Below, piece by piece: positions 25,370 through 37,018 of a stretch of 64,000 nt of DNA. Position numbers and translations under genes: made by a program. The stretch spans positions 13,805,178-13,869,177 of the forward strand of contig CM022671.1 of assembly GCA_012295275.1 (NCBI GenBank). Reading direction: 5' to 3'. The notes under the pieces are model-generated. The model had not been told where the DNA came from and made no database searches. It worked only from the letters and a program-made list of their open reading frames with translations. The DNA is from Chrysomallon squamiferum. Its lineage: Eukaryota; Mollusca; Gastropoda; Neomphalida; Peltospiridae. Positions within the stretch are counted from its first letter, which is position 1; the number at the start of each line of letters is the position of its first letter.

Positions 25370-28300
25370 ATGCCATTTTTTAAGAAGAAAGCCAAAAAGT
25401 CAGCAGAAATAAATGATGCAGACAGTGGAGGTTTGGATATTGGAATGCCATACAATGTTGTCAGGAACTACCATGTCAACTTTGATGCAGAAAAAGGATC
25501 GTTTGTTGGACTTCCTCCATCATGGAATGATATGTTGCAAAATTCTAATCTTACGTAAGAAATTATAACCAAGTTTTAGGTTCAGTTTGAAAAGTTATAA
25601 AAGTGTACAGGTTGGAATAGGATCATTTCATTGAAGCATAATTTGTTCTCTTGAGAAATAGCTTATCTTGCCTTTAACTGACAGAGCTATCCAGTTTAAT
25701 TTTTTGATAGCAATTGATTATTCACGATAACTGATTTTCAACACCTAAGCTGTCACTGAGTTAATTATTTTTCATTATTTAATAAAAATAGTGAAAATAA
25801 ACTTTATGGATAAATTTAAATATGATGACAAAACATAGGATATTAATATTTGACAGTCCTGAAGTTTTACATGTTCTTTTTTTTTTAATTATATTTTTAT
25901 CATCCATATTTGAAATAAAAAAATGAAATCCTCTGTTTTAACAGTAAAGAGGAACAGAGAGATAATCCTGAAGCAGTTATCAACTCCATCAAGACCATGA
26001 AAAATTATCAGAAGTCTTTCAGACAGAAAAACTCTTCCAACCCTGGTAAATTTTTAAAAATTGCAACTACAATCCGTGAATCAGATGAGCTGCTGGATGG
26101 TGAAGATTCGGAAAGTGAATGTCTCAGCACTGATGAAGATATATCAGAAGGTGGACAAGTTACTGAACCTGAAGAGGATTATGATAAAACTGAAGAAGTT
26201 TTCTCAGAATCTGCAGAAGCTGATGTTAACACTGAAAAGAAAATTGATAAGGTTAGAATTAAATCTTTTTATGATTTTATGTGTTTGTTGGTTTTTATTT
26301 ATTTGTAGGGTTTGTGTTGTTAAATAATTTAATTATCTAGTTTTGTATCAGTATTCTGTAAGTGTGGGCATAATTTAAAATTTTCAGTTTTCAAGTCACT
26401 TGCATTATTAGAAATGAAATTGAAATTAGCTTTTTAATGAATTAATAATGCTAATTGCTTGGTCTTCTTTCTTTTTCCTGGAAATTAAAATCTTATTAAT
26501 TTGTCAAAATGTGACAGAATCAGTTTACAGGTAATAACAACATACTCAGTATTCTACTTTTATTTTTATAGTTATCAGTTATTTTAATTCATATAAATTC
26601 AGCTTTAATTGAACATTTTTTTAATGCTATTGTTGCTTAAACGTTTGTTTTATTAACATTTTTGACAGTCGACAGAAAATCATACCAACCATGAAGAAAA
26701 AAAGAAATCTGAAGGAAAAGATATTGCTGATGGTCTTGCTGATACTAAATTAACTGATTCAGAAGAAGAAGTTCCTAAAAGGAGACCAAAGACAAAACCA
26801 CCCCCAAAATCAGATGAAGAAATTAATGCAGAATTACGTATGAATAGCTTATATCATTTTATCAAAACGATACTCTATCAGCAATGAAATCATTTAATTC
26901 TGAAGGCTCTGTTGAAGAAATATTTTCCATGGTTTCTTGATCTGTTCCATTTGATTAAAGGGAAAATATCATTTATGTCAGTAATGCAAAAAAAACCACC
27001 TATAAACATTTATCATATATTAAAAAAGTACATAAAATCATTGTTGTAAAGATCAATTATTTCAAATACTTTGGGTAATGATTAAGTATAGGAATATTAG
27101 GAATATAGGAATATAGAAAACATAACTAGTTTCTGGATCACAGGTATTATTAATTAAAAACAATGAGTGTGTTGTCTTTAAAGAAAGTATGCCAAGTCCA
27201 GTTGTATATTCTAGTTTTTCAGTTATGCTGCATCAAAAATATCATTATTTCCATTGGTGGTCATCTTGTATTATATTACTTAAGTTGCGTAATTATTGTT
27301 TTGGTTAATATAAAGACTTTTCTTTTTGCTCTGAATCCTAACCATATCAAATTGCAGAATGGAATGGCACTGATGAATTTGTTTACTGAATGTAACTTAA
27401 ATCACAAAGTGACATTAAATTATCAGTAATTACATAATGGTTGACTTTCATTTATCTAAAATTTTCCATAATATTATCATTAATACAGCTGCCTGAAATA
27501 CAGTCAACATAAAATTATTTGTTCCAGGTAAGATAGCTACAGCTGGTGATCCTCAAGAAAAATATGTTATTCAGAAGAAACTTGGTTCGGGGTAATACAT
27601 TTTGTTATAGTATCAAATTACCAGCATATCTGCATTTTAGTAGAACTTGTTATTTAATTACTAGTTAAATCAAAACTTTTTTTCTGTTCAGATTTTTAAA
27701 ATAGTATTTAGACATAAATTAACTCTAAACATAACCTTTGATTATTACAATTGTATATTGCTTATATACATATTTTTTTTTTGTTAATGTACTAATAAAC
27801 TATTTTTCAGAGCTTCAGGTATGGTTTGTATGGCAAGACAAAAGTCTGATGACAGTGTTGTTGCCATTAAGATGATGGATCTTAATAATCAGCCAAAAAA
27901 GGAATTGATTATCACAGAAATTGAAGTGATGAAGCAATACAAGCACAAGAATATTGTCAACTTTCTTGACTGCTACATGATGGAACATGAACTGTGGATT
28001 GTCATGGAGTATCTAGATGGTGGAGCACTCACAGATGTTGTCACAGAAACCATAATGAAGGAAGGTCAGATCGCTGCTGTGTGCAGGGAGTGTCTTACAG
28101 GATTAAAATTTCTGCATGATCGAGATATTATTCACAGGGATATAAAGAGTGACAATGTGCTTCTTGGAATGACAGGCAATGTCAAGTTGACAGATTTTGG
28201 TTTCTGTGCTCAGTTGAGTGGTGACCGGAGTAACAGGGATACTATGGTTGGCACACCATATTGGATGGCACCTGAAGTTGTTTCCAGGTATGACATTCAA

Positions 28301-28927
28301 AATATTTATTTTACTAAGCATAAATATCACTTAAAATTAACTTTAACAGATACTTATAAAGTAGGGTATCAGAGAGATACTTCAGTAATTATTTTCAGTT
28401 CCTGATTTTTAATTTTTTTGTATTTATTTTGTTTTTAAACATTTTTGTATATGAATATGATTTCTATTTTATTCAAATGTGATATTTATTTTAAAAAACC
28501 TGTGTCATGCTGCTGATTAAGTAATAAAAGATAAGAAAAACAAAAAATTCAATAAGGAGAATTAAATGAAAAGACGAATATAAGAATACGTTTTACCTCT
28601 TTATATTTTAGGAAACAGTATGGAAATAAGGTTGACATTTGGAGTCTTGGTATCATGATAATTGAGATGTTGGAAGGAGAGCCACCCTACCTGAATGAGA
28701 CTCCTCTGAAAGCCATATTCAAGATTGCAACAAAAGGCAAACCTGACATAAAGGAAGACAAACTGAGTGAAGAACTGAAGAACTTCATCCATGCCTGTCT
28801 TGAAGTGGATGTAGACAAAAGAGCCACTGCAGATGAGTTACTTGATCATCCATTTTTAAAAAAAGCCATGGAGCTGAAGACTTTGAAACCACTAATCATT
28901 GCTGCCCGGCAGGCAACGGGACACTGA
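25370..28927 (+). CDS. PAK: PAK-A: p21-activated serine/threonine kinase, group-I-like, with altered CRIB
   Basis: Six coding exons: 25370-25554, 25945-26251, 26669-26837, 27528-27591, 27811-28287 and 28612-28927. They total 1518 nt, 505 aa. ATG at 25370 follows an acceptor ending at 25341, so a non-coding first exon exists upstream. Residues 24-39 form the CRIB motif ([16 protein letters not shown]), followed by W52 and the LTKEE-type autoinhibitory segment (about 62-85), an acidic linker (about 110-190) and a PPP-containing basic stretch. The kinase domain spans about 233-490: glycine loop GSGASG (240-245), catalytic K262, alpha-C E278, HRD 350-352, DFG 370-372, activation-loop T386 (equivalent of PAK1 T423) in TMVGTPYW, and APE 395-397. 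All catalytic residues are present. PAKs act downstream of Rac and Cdc42 on the cytoskeleton. The pre-CRIB region is only ~23 residues, much shorter than in PAK1, and lacks the usual SH3-binding PxxP. It is CpG-poor, unlike PAK-B. Confidence 0.95.
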
Positions 28928-30194
28928 TATGGCTGTTGTTTACTTACAGCCAGATTCTCTCAATCTCTAGAACTGTTTTAGGACATTGATTCTCCTTCAG
29001 TAACGTAAATGCACATAAATATTCTTTCAAACATTATTCTCATAGCTTCTCAAATTCTTTATGACAAAAGGACAATAATACTGACTAAAAACCCAAAATA
29101 TTCATGCAGCTTTTTATTACTGGACATTATATGCTTGCATTTATACTGAAATGTAATGTGATTGTTGCATTCAGTATCAGGTAATAACTAATCTGCAAAA
29201 ACATATTCCTGAAGATTTAATATTCTTGTTGACTTTTAGTTTTTGTGATTTGTTCAACTGTTTTACAGTGGCTGAACGAAGCAGAAAAACAGTCAAGTTT
29301 TATCATAATCTGTTTTGGGTAATTTTTATATCTAAATAATGTTCACTTTTCATGTTAAACAACTTAAATGTTATTCTTTTCTAAAATATTCCAAAAATAT
29401 TCCTCTTTTTCAGAGTTAAGAATAGAATTTTTTTTTTTTATTATTTCTGGTCATATAATGCAAATTTTATATGTGCAAAAAATGTTATGTATTGCAATAT
29501 TAACTTTTTTCCAAAAGATCTTCATTTCTCTTCTCTTTTTTTTTTTTTTTTTTTTTTTTATAATCTATCTGTTTTATTACAACGTTTTTTAATATCAAAT
29601 TTATTTTTAGGATTTGGCTTTAGTATAAAAATGTCTGACATAATTACATTCCATTATGTTTTTGTAAATTAAATGACATTTTCTTTGTAATATATAACTA
29701 ATAATAATAATTAGTTAATTAGTATTTATATATCTGATAGGATTATTATACACGTGAAAATATATTCCATTTATTGGGTCAAATATTTTAAGTATGCACT
29801 TGTCACTGAAGTGCCTTTCAAAACTTGTAACAGCTACATGTGTGCTTATAGTATGATAATACAATGCTACCATTACCAGGCATTTAATTTTATTTGCATA
29901 ATGTGATGCTGCTTGGTTTAACTATTTCTAAGGCCAGCCCTTTAGAAGTTTGTTAATTTTAAAGTATGTTTCTTTCAGTTTCTTTTTCCATATTTATCCT
30001 TGATATACTATCTTTTTCTTTGCTTTAAATTTTTTTCCCCTCATACATGCACATCTGTATAAACATAATTTTAACATAAACATTAGGTTAAACAATTTTA
30101 GAATCTAATGGTGATTAAATCTATGCAAGTAGAATGATAAAATGTGAAATGATTTTATTTAATGATTATACTTCATTTTTGCTCTTTCTTCTTT

Positions 30195-30230
<36 letters not shown>

Positions 30231-30445
30231 AGTTTGGATATCAAAGCAAGCATAACCCTGCATTTAATAATGTTAATATTGTATCCATTCCAGTCACCAT
30301 TAATAAGCAACTTTGTAATCATTATAAAAACTGAAATTAATAATATTTTGAAAAGACTATATATAAAACAGTTTTAAATTGTCATTATAAAACAAATTCA
30401 TGAAGATTTTTGAATTTGTATTTTTTTTCAAGTTTTTGCTTTTCC

Positions 30446-30446
<1 letters not shown>

Positions 30447-30487
<41 letters not shown>
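30447..30487. repeat. (GT)n(TA)n microsatellite
   Basis: A short GT run passes into about fifteen TA units. Simple sequence only. Confidence 0.85.
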
Positions 30488-30491
<4 letters not shown>

Positions 30492-31234
30492 CACACATAT
30501 ACATACTACATACTAATACTTTGTATACTGTATATTTAGAATTGTTTTATTGTTGTTTTGGGTTTTTTTTATTTTTATTAAATACATATTCAAAAATAAT
30601 ATTGTATTCATAATATTTGTCCAATTCTTCTTCTTCTTCTGGTGTCTGTATGTATGTTTACAGATTTCTACTTCAGTTTGATTCTGAAAATGTTTATCAA
30701 ATATTGTGTTGAAAAAATATACACTTGTGGATCAGTGTTATATTTTAAATAATAAAAAAGCAAATGAATTTTTAAACTTGCTGCATTCCATAAAATGAGA
30801 AAATAATGGAAAATAATTACTAGTATTAGCTTGTCTGTGTTCTGTTTTGATTATATTTTTGTAATACTGTGTTCAAACAGAGGGTGATCATGTTGATGAT
30901 CTTTTTTATTTTAAAATCAAACAAATCTTGAATGAAAAAAGTTTTTTTTTTATTAAATGTATTTATACAGAAATTAAAATGTATATCCCTAAGCCTGTTT
31001 ACATAAAGAAAAAGTTTACAACTTTTAAATCATGCAAAGCTCATATGACAGCTGTGTTTAACCAAAGTCAAAGAGATTTTTTTTTATATATATATATCTT
31101 TGTCACATGAACTAATGTGAAACTTATTCCTTGTTAGAATTCAATAATTAATGAAATGTTGTTGAAAGTTTAATCTATGCACCAAAATTTGATAGTCTTC
31201 CAGAGAAATCTGTCTGCTTTAATATGTTTGTAAA

Positions 31235-31429
31235 ATGACAGAAGAATTTTATATATGTAATCTATGTAGGATAACCTTGAGCATTCAAAAATTAATGGTT
31301 TGTATTCGTAATTTAAAGGATGAGATAACTGCTTTGAAGTCTGAAAAGATTAATAAAATGTGTGTGGTGTCATCCTTATCAAAATACGAAAATATATTTG
31401 TATTTCATGTAGATTTTCAAACTGTATAG
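31235..31429 (+). pseudogene. Possible decayed mobile-element reading frame (64 codons)
   Basis: The frame starts at a true ATG and has a C-x-x-C pair (ICNLCRI) followed by a heptad-like stretch (IRNLKDEITALKSEK) suggesting a coiled coil. That composition differs from the homopolymer-driven open frames around it and recalls the coiled-coil ORF1 proteins of retroelements. I do not recognise a specific family. It lies about 335 bases left of a hAT element, which may be coincidence. Confidence 0.25.
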
Positions 31430-31763
31430 CCAGCCTATATGTATTACTGTAATACATTTCATAATTTAAGTCATTGAAATAATTGTTTTCAGTTTATTTT
31501 CTACAAATGTATATTAATAATTATTGCTTCTATGAGAAAGACATAACATTATATTATTATTGTTATATTTTATTTTTTTATTGCTTTTTTTAATTATTGC
31601 TGTTGCTGCTGCTGCTGCTGTTGTTATTATTATTATTATTATTTAGATATACAAGGATTTCTTAAATTTAAATTTTCAGAAGGAAAACAAAATTAATATT
31701 TAATTACTGTTATATAATTATATTTTGTGTTGAAAAATGTTTCATATAATCTATGATCTAAAT

Positions 31764-32019
31764 CAGTCATGGGCAAACTGCAGCCTGTGTGTGGCTTTCT
31801 GAGTGGCCTGCCTAATTTCTCAAGGAAAATAACTTTAATTCAAATTTTATAAAATGATGTTATTTTATTATAATAGTTCCTGAAGTAAATAAAAATGAAA
31901 AATTTCTTAAAATAAACTCAACATAAAAACACAAAATTGCCTAAATTAGTACCTCGGCCCGCCTGAGGATGAGCCATGTCTCGTGTGGCCCGCTTCTCAA
32001 AAAAGGTTGCCCTTGCCTG
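31764..32019 (+). mobile_element. Non-autonomous hAT-type DNA transposon (MITE), 256 bp
   Basis: The left end reads CAGTCATGGGCAAACTGC. The right end is the inverse complement of CAGGCAAGGGCAACC; they match at about 12 of 15 positions. Subterminal GCCTG/GGCCCGCC segments are typical of hAT elements whose ends read CAG-n-GGGCAAAC. Flanks ATCTAAAT (31756-31763) and AGCTAAAT (32020-32027) form an 8-bp target-site duplication with one mismatch, the size made by hAT transposases. No transposase frame is present, so it depended on one supplied elsewhere. Divergence of ends and duplication suggests an old insertion. Confidence 0.8.
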
Positions 32020-33060
32020 AGCTAAATAATACATTTGACAAATTCACATATTGAATTCTGGTTTAATAATAGATGGTAGAATATCTTTAAAGCATGTAAA
32101 GTGATTTTTAGTGTATAATACAGTGAACTGCAAGCTATTGGTTTCCAGTAGAACCAATCTCTGTCCATATTTCAGTATTTTAGTTTTTATTTCTGTCTTT
32201 ATATCAGGGATTAATAGATATATAAATACATGTTTTAATCCCACTAGGAATTCTTGCATTGTAAAAGACATTAAAATAATGTATTGAAATAAAACCGTAT
32301 AATAAAACTGTTGTTTGCTTTTGCTTAGAAATATTAAGATAAGCAAGTTACATATTTTTTAATACTTGCATACACAGCTCTTGGAGATCAAATCAGATAC
32401 ATACAAACAGGTTAGAATTTGAAATAATTTTTAAAAAGTATTAATAAATATTTACATAGTCAATGCTCACAATGTTTGAAATACTGCTTTGACGATATCA
32501 GATGTACCAAAGTTTAGAGCTAGTTGTGATAATAGATGTTCCACCATTCACAACATTTACATGATTTAATCTGAGTGTTTAAAAAACAGCTGTCAGTATT
32601 GTGACAAATAAAACATGAAACATCCAGTAGTAGTAACTTTTCTTATTATGTAATTTAAAAACTAAAAAATCATTATATTAATGTATAAATATTTTAAAAT
32701 ATTCAACTTTGGCAAGTATTTTGTGTCATATTTAATACCATTGATGGCATCTAGATTATGTAAATATTTTTATTAACAAGTTTTGCAGTGAATGAAATGT
32801 CAACTATAACAAATATTTGTATGGTATAAAATTTATAATAAAAACGATTAACTAAAATAACATTGTTTCCATTATGGCAATAAAATTATTATTAAATTTC
32901 TTTTTAATGTTTTAAATTTAAACAGTACCAATCCTTGATTTTATGCTATGATTTGCATTATCCATTTATTTTATTACTTTGAACGTAATATAAACCGATT
33001 GTGGGAAAATGGTGTGTGTGTTTGTGTGTGTGTTACGACATCTTAAATTCTTGGCGACAT

Positions 33061-33245
33061 TCCTTTTCAGAAACCTGGAACATTATTCATTAGCGCTGGA
33101 AGCTGCTGCGAAAATGTTCAGATATATATGTATTTCCTTTTGAAACACGTAAAACAACCTTGACCTGTATACAATAAAACGTTTTTATTGATCCAGTTTC
33201 ACGGATCCGGAAAAGAACGTGAAGGTGTGTTCTCGTCCGCGACAG
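33061..33245 (+). promoter_or_regulatory. Probable promoter and untranslated first exon of PAK-B
   Basis: Within AT-rich surroundings, 33100-33245 is unusually CpG-containing and ends with an excellent donor, GCGACAG|GTAAGTAAG (junction 33245/33246). PAK-B needs an upstream non-coding exon, because its ATG lies 7 bases after an acceptor (TTCGCAG, ends 37012). No other strong + strand donor of this quality was noticed between here and 37012. The exon's left edge and the transcription start cannot be fixed. Confidence 0.4.
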
Positions 33246-33499
33246 GTAAGTAAGTGTTAAACCCTTCATAAACAATTATAAATATTAACGCGACAGTTTA
33301 GATACAAGTCAGTATTAGTCACACTTACGTATTTCTAGTAACTTGTCAACTCGGATGATGTTTATTTACTAAATATGGTAACAGTAACGCAATCAACTAT
33401 TTATTGTGATAGCGTCATCGTCTATTTATGTGTCGCATGATTCGTTGTCCGTCTTAACGCCTAATTTCATTTGTTGGGAAGCTTGTGAAAACAGGTTAG

Positions 33500-33501
<2 letters not shown>

Positions 33502-33587
<86 letters not shown>
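33502..33587. repeat. (TC)n microsatellite, about 86 bp
   Basis: Uninterrupted TC/CT dinucleotides. They give a Ser-Leu open frame that is not a gene. Confidence 0.95.
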
Positions 33588-33592
<5 letters not shown>

Positions 33593-34476
33593 CACAGATA
33601 GAGAAAATAAACGAAGATAATTTACTACTACACTACTTTATATACTAATTCCAGCATATACTATTCTATTATTACTAAGTTATTACTACTGTTATTGTTA
33701 TTATTAGTGTTGTTAAAAATCTGTAATAAATACATAATTAAATATACGTGTCCATTACCAAAATCAAAAAATATATTATTAAATTACTGTGACATACATA
33801 TTATTACATATACCTGTGCATTACCAAATCTAAATAAATCTGAAACCCACATGATTTCGAAACTGTTATAGAAATTAGTGCATATTTATCAATCGACAGA
33901 CGCGCACACACAAACATACAAGATAATCTCATGCAGGTGGTTTTATTCGCACGCTTAGCTCTTAGGCCGAGCATGTTAATTCCGTTCAGTTAAACCCACT
34001 TGATACGAATGAACCCACTCAGTGGTTAAATACCATTGATTGTTTTGTTGTTTTGTTGTTGTTGTTGTTGTTTGTTTTGTTTTTTGTTGTTGTTTTTTTG
34101 ACAGGAAAAAGATAAAGAAAAACTATTTCCGTGATCAGTGTCAGAAAATAAAATACAATAATTAAATACCACCTTTACGTAGCTGTGTACACGTTAATGT
34201 ACTGTTTAAATCTTTCATTATTTAAAATGACAGAGTCAGTTTAATTTGTGAAACACAACAGGATCGGGGAATGTTATAGCTGCTTTATTTATAATTAAAA
34301 TCTTCAAGAGTTTTAAGTGTGCTAATTTTTAATGAAGTTTAATGAAAATATTTCATATTCTGTAGCTAAGGTGAAAGGTCGCCTAGGATAATTTATTTTC
34401 TAGTATTAACCACACTTAACTGTGGGTATTACCACTCATCAGATGACTCATTGTTGCTGAATTTGATGTACAGATT

Positions 34477-34516
<40 letters not shown>

Positions 34517-35238
34517 TATTGTAATGGTGAGGAATAATTAATTTAAAAAACTGATTTTCTTTCAATAGTATATGAACATAACTTGTAACAAATGTTAATA
34601 CTTAGAGAAAATAGTAAAAACAAGCAAATAAATGGTTTTAATTTCATATAATAATTAACTGTTTACAGAATATAGTTAAAACAATCAACAAATTGTTTTA
34701 AACTTCATTTTTATTTCATTTAATGATTAATTGCTTAAATAAAATTGTTTTTGTTTCATTTCAGTTTTAATAGTTTTAGTAGTTAAAAACAAAACATATT
34801 TTTTATGAAAAGAAAGAACAGTTTTAAATATAAATTTAATTCATTCAGTTTTTTTTCTTTCCAAAAACAAAACAACAGCAACTTAAAGAGAGAGTTTTCT
34901 TCTTATTCATGTTTTTTTGTTCTTTTGTTTCTTTTTGTTTTTCATTCTTGTATATGTGTATTTATGTGCATATTAATTATTGTCGGTAATCTATAACTCT
35001 TTCATCACTCATTCACCATCCTTTCTAACCACAAAAACAAAAACTTAATAAATATTGTATTCAACCATTATTAAGACTGATTAAATTTATAGGCGTTAAG
35101 CCATTTTAGTCCAAATAACTATATTGGACACAAATTTATACGGTTTGCCAAAGTAATGTAGATCGAAAGATTTAGAAGCACCAACCCTAATTCTGTTTCA
35201 TAAAATGCCAATTTCGAAATTTAGTTTCTGGCAAGGAC

Positions 35239-35242
<4 letters not shown>

Positions 35243-35271
<29 letters not shown>
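35243..35271. repeat. Poly(A) tract, about 29 bases
   Basis: An uninterrupted A run. No retrocopied gene could be recognised to its left, so only a simple repeat is called. Confidence 0.7.
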
Positions 35272-35273
<2 letters not shown>

Positions 35274-35800
35274 AAAATTTCATTATAGTGTGAAATAAAA
35301 ATGATTACACATTTGTCATGTCAAAAAACAGTATTAAAATATTTATATGTGAAAAAGTTTTCGGATAAAATTATATATCAAATGAAACAAGGTATGCATT
35401 TTTAACTGAAGAGAATTCGCTGATATGTTTTCCTTCATATTCTATGGAGAATTTGATTTATTTAATTGCGCTTATAATTACGAACAACAAACTAATTATT
35501 CATCCAGTCCGAGTATGACATCACTTGATCACCCTTCCCTATCACCAAATATACCTCTAAGCTTGGATGCTAAATTGTTATCAACATTTGTATCCGAAAA
35601 AAGAAAATAATATCTCAAAATGCACCACACTGGTCTATTACGCCACGTAATTACTCAAGTCACTCAATAACATAACAAAATAACATTCCAGGACAGGTTT
35701 TTTGCTAAGAAACATCACGTATTTCGGTAATACAATCTGCTGCCTCATATACTTGTATAAAATTTGGCTGAATAAGGGAGAGAGGCTTAATATTCATATA

Positions 35801-35880
35801 CAGTGGTACCTCGACTTACGACTGCCCCAACTTACGAGTTTTTGAGTTACGAGCAATCGCCAAAATCCGAGATTTAGATT
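35801..35880 (+). mobile_element. Terminal fragment of a Tigger/pogo-like (Tc1-mariner superfamily) element
   Basis: CAGTGGTACCTCGACTTACG directly follows a TA, the target site of this superfamily. The repeated CTTACGA/GTTACGAG words that follow are typical of Tigger-like subterminal regions. The matching inverted end (CGAGGTACCACTG) was not found downstream, so the element is truncated or interrupted. Confidence 0.5.
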
Positions 35881-35984
35881 GTCATACTTTATTAGTAGCA
35901 AACAATAGTCGCCATTCATAGATAAAATAACCAATTGGGAGTATAAAGAATATTATTAAGGCCACTAACCCGTACACCTTAAAC

Positions 35985-36030
35985 CAGTGGTTCTCAAACT
36001 CTTTGAAGTCGGGGCACACTTGAAGCCTTA
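35985..36030 (+). mobile_element. Terminal fragment of a hAT (Charlie-like) element
   Basis: CAGTGGTTCTCAAACTCTTT followed by GGGGCACAC matches the well-known hAT/Charlie end style CAGTGGTTCTCAAC. The inverse end (GTTTGAGAACCACTG) is not present in the next kilobase. Possibly the element was disrupted by the minisatellite duplication to its right. Confidence 0.5.
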
Positions 36031-36159
36031 CAAAAAAGTGCGGGCACACTACACACAAAATACTAAGAAATATAATGCGAAATGTAAAACCCCCCAGAAA
36101 TAACTGAAAGAATATTGCGGCTCAATCAGATGCGGAGCAAGCTGCTGAGGTTGTCTACC

Positions 36160-36390
36160 CTCATTGTCTACATCTATGTCAGATTCTTCATCATTTCGCT
36201 TATAAACGGTTCTCGATTGGAATCTGTACCATTTGTTTTTCTTATGTGAGAGATTTTCACAGTTATATTTAGAGTTACCGCCCTTGTGTGAGAGATGTTC
36301 ACCAATATATACCGCCCTTGTGTGCGAGATGTTCACCGATATATTTAGAGTTACCTCCCTTGTGTGAGAGATGTTCACTGATATATTTAG
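36160..36390. repeat. 42-bp minisatellite block 1 with flank
   Basis: A unique flank (36160-36244, with TCATCATTTCGCTTATAAAC) leads into about three imperfect copies of a 42-bp unit containing GTTCACCGATATATTTAGAG and TTACCGCCCTTGTGTGAGAG. One copy carries an internal deletion. The flank and array recur at 36618-36940. Confidence 0.85.
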
Positions 36391-36617
36391 GGAATTCCTA
36401 AGCAGAAGAAAAAGAAGAAAAAATAATGTAATAATAAATAAATAAAAACAAGAACTGCATATTTATTTTTACTATACTGTTAAAAAGAATAAAAAAATAT
36501 ACGAGTGGGAGATGTTCATTTCTACAAAGTTTATATACAGTAAATAAATAAATTTCATTGTTATCTGTTACTTGCCAATAAAACGTGCGTCAGTATAGCT
36601 AATCCTCATTGTCTATC

Positions 36618-36940
36618 CTCACTGTCTACATCTACGTCAGATTCTTCATCATTTCGCTTATAAACGGTTCTCGTCTGGAATCTGTACCATTTGTTTTTCT
36701 TATGTGAGAGATGTTCACTGTTATATTTAGAGTTACCGCCCTTGTGTGAGAAATGTTCACCGATATATCTAGAGTTACCCAGCTTGTGTGAGAGATGTTC
36801 ACCGATATATTTAGAGTTACCGCCCTTGTGTGAGAGATGTTCACCGATATATGTAGAGTTACCGCCCTTGTGTGAGTGATGTTCACTGATGTAGAGTTAC
36901 CGCCCTTGTGTGAGAGATGTTCACTGATATATTTAGCGAG
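36618..36940. repeat. 42-bp minisatellite block 2, duplicated flank, about six units
   Basis: The same flank as block 1 (over 90% by eye) leads into about six units, most exactly 42 bp and one shortened by a few bases. Because 42 is divisible by three, both strands carry periodic open frames, which look protein-like but are repeats. The array ends about 70 bases before the acceptor of the first PAK-B coding exon. Confidence 0.88.
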
Positions 36941-37018
36941 TTCAGCTGTTGTGTTGTGTTGTTGTCCTATTTGTTTTTTAAAGCTGTAATCACTGTCTGC
37001 ATTTATTCGCAGTAAAAC

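Larger units (their letters stand above)
28928..33060. other. 3' UTR of PAK-A and intergenic DNA
   Basis: No PAK-type or other convincing exon. AATAAA at 30751-30756 is a candidate PAK-A poly(A) signal, implying a 3' UTR of about 1.8 kb. T runs occur at 29538-29560 and 30198-30224, and a GT/TA tract at 30447-30487. A non-autonomous hAT element lies at 31764-32019 and a possible decayed element frame at 31235-31429. Confidence 0.55.
33246..37012. other. Probable 5' intron of PAK-B with transposon debris
   Basis: If the first exon above is right, this is its 3.8-kb intron. It contains a (TC)n array, an A run at 35243-35271, two DNA-transposon terminal fragments (35801, 35985) and a duplicated minisatellite block (36160-36940). 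No coding exon was recognised. Confidence 0.45.

Noticed and set aside
32044-32346. 100-codon minus-strand open frame next to the hAT element
   Set aside because: It lies outside the element's target duplication, is Phe/Ile/Leu-rich as expected of AT-rich DNA, and shows no transposase motif.
36049-36886. Periodic 14-residue repeat protein (HTRAVTLNISVNIS-type) on the minus strand
   Set aside because: Unit is the 42-bp minisatellite; the opposite strand is equally open, and no start or splice context fits.
36160-36940. Decayed C2H2 zinc-finger array
   Set aside because: The unit is 42 bp, half of the 84 bp expected for a finger, and lacks the TGEKP linker and paired Cys/His spacing.
36160-36940. 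CRISPR-like array
   Set aside because: Units are contiguous with no unique spacers, and the DNA is clearly eukaryotic.
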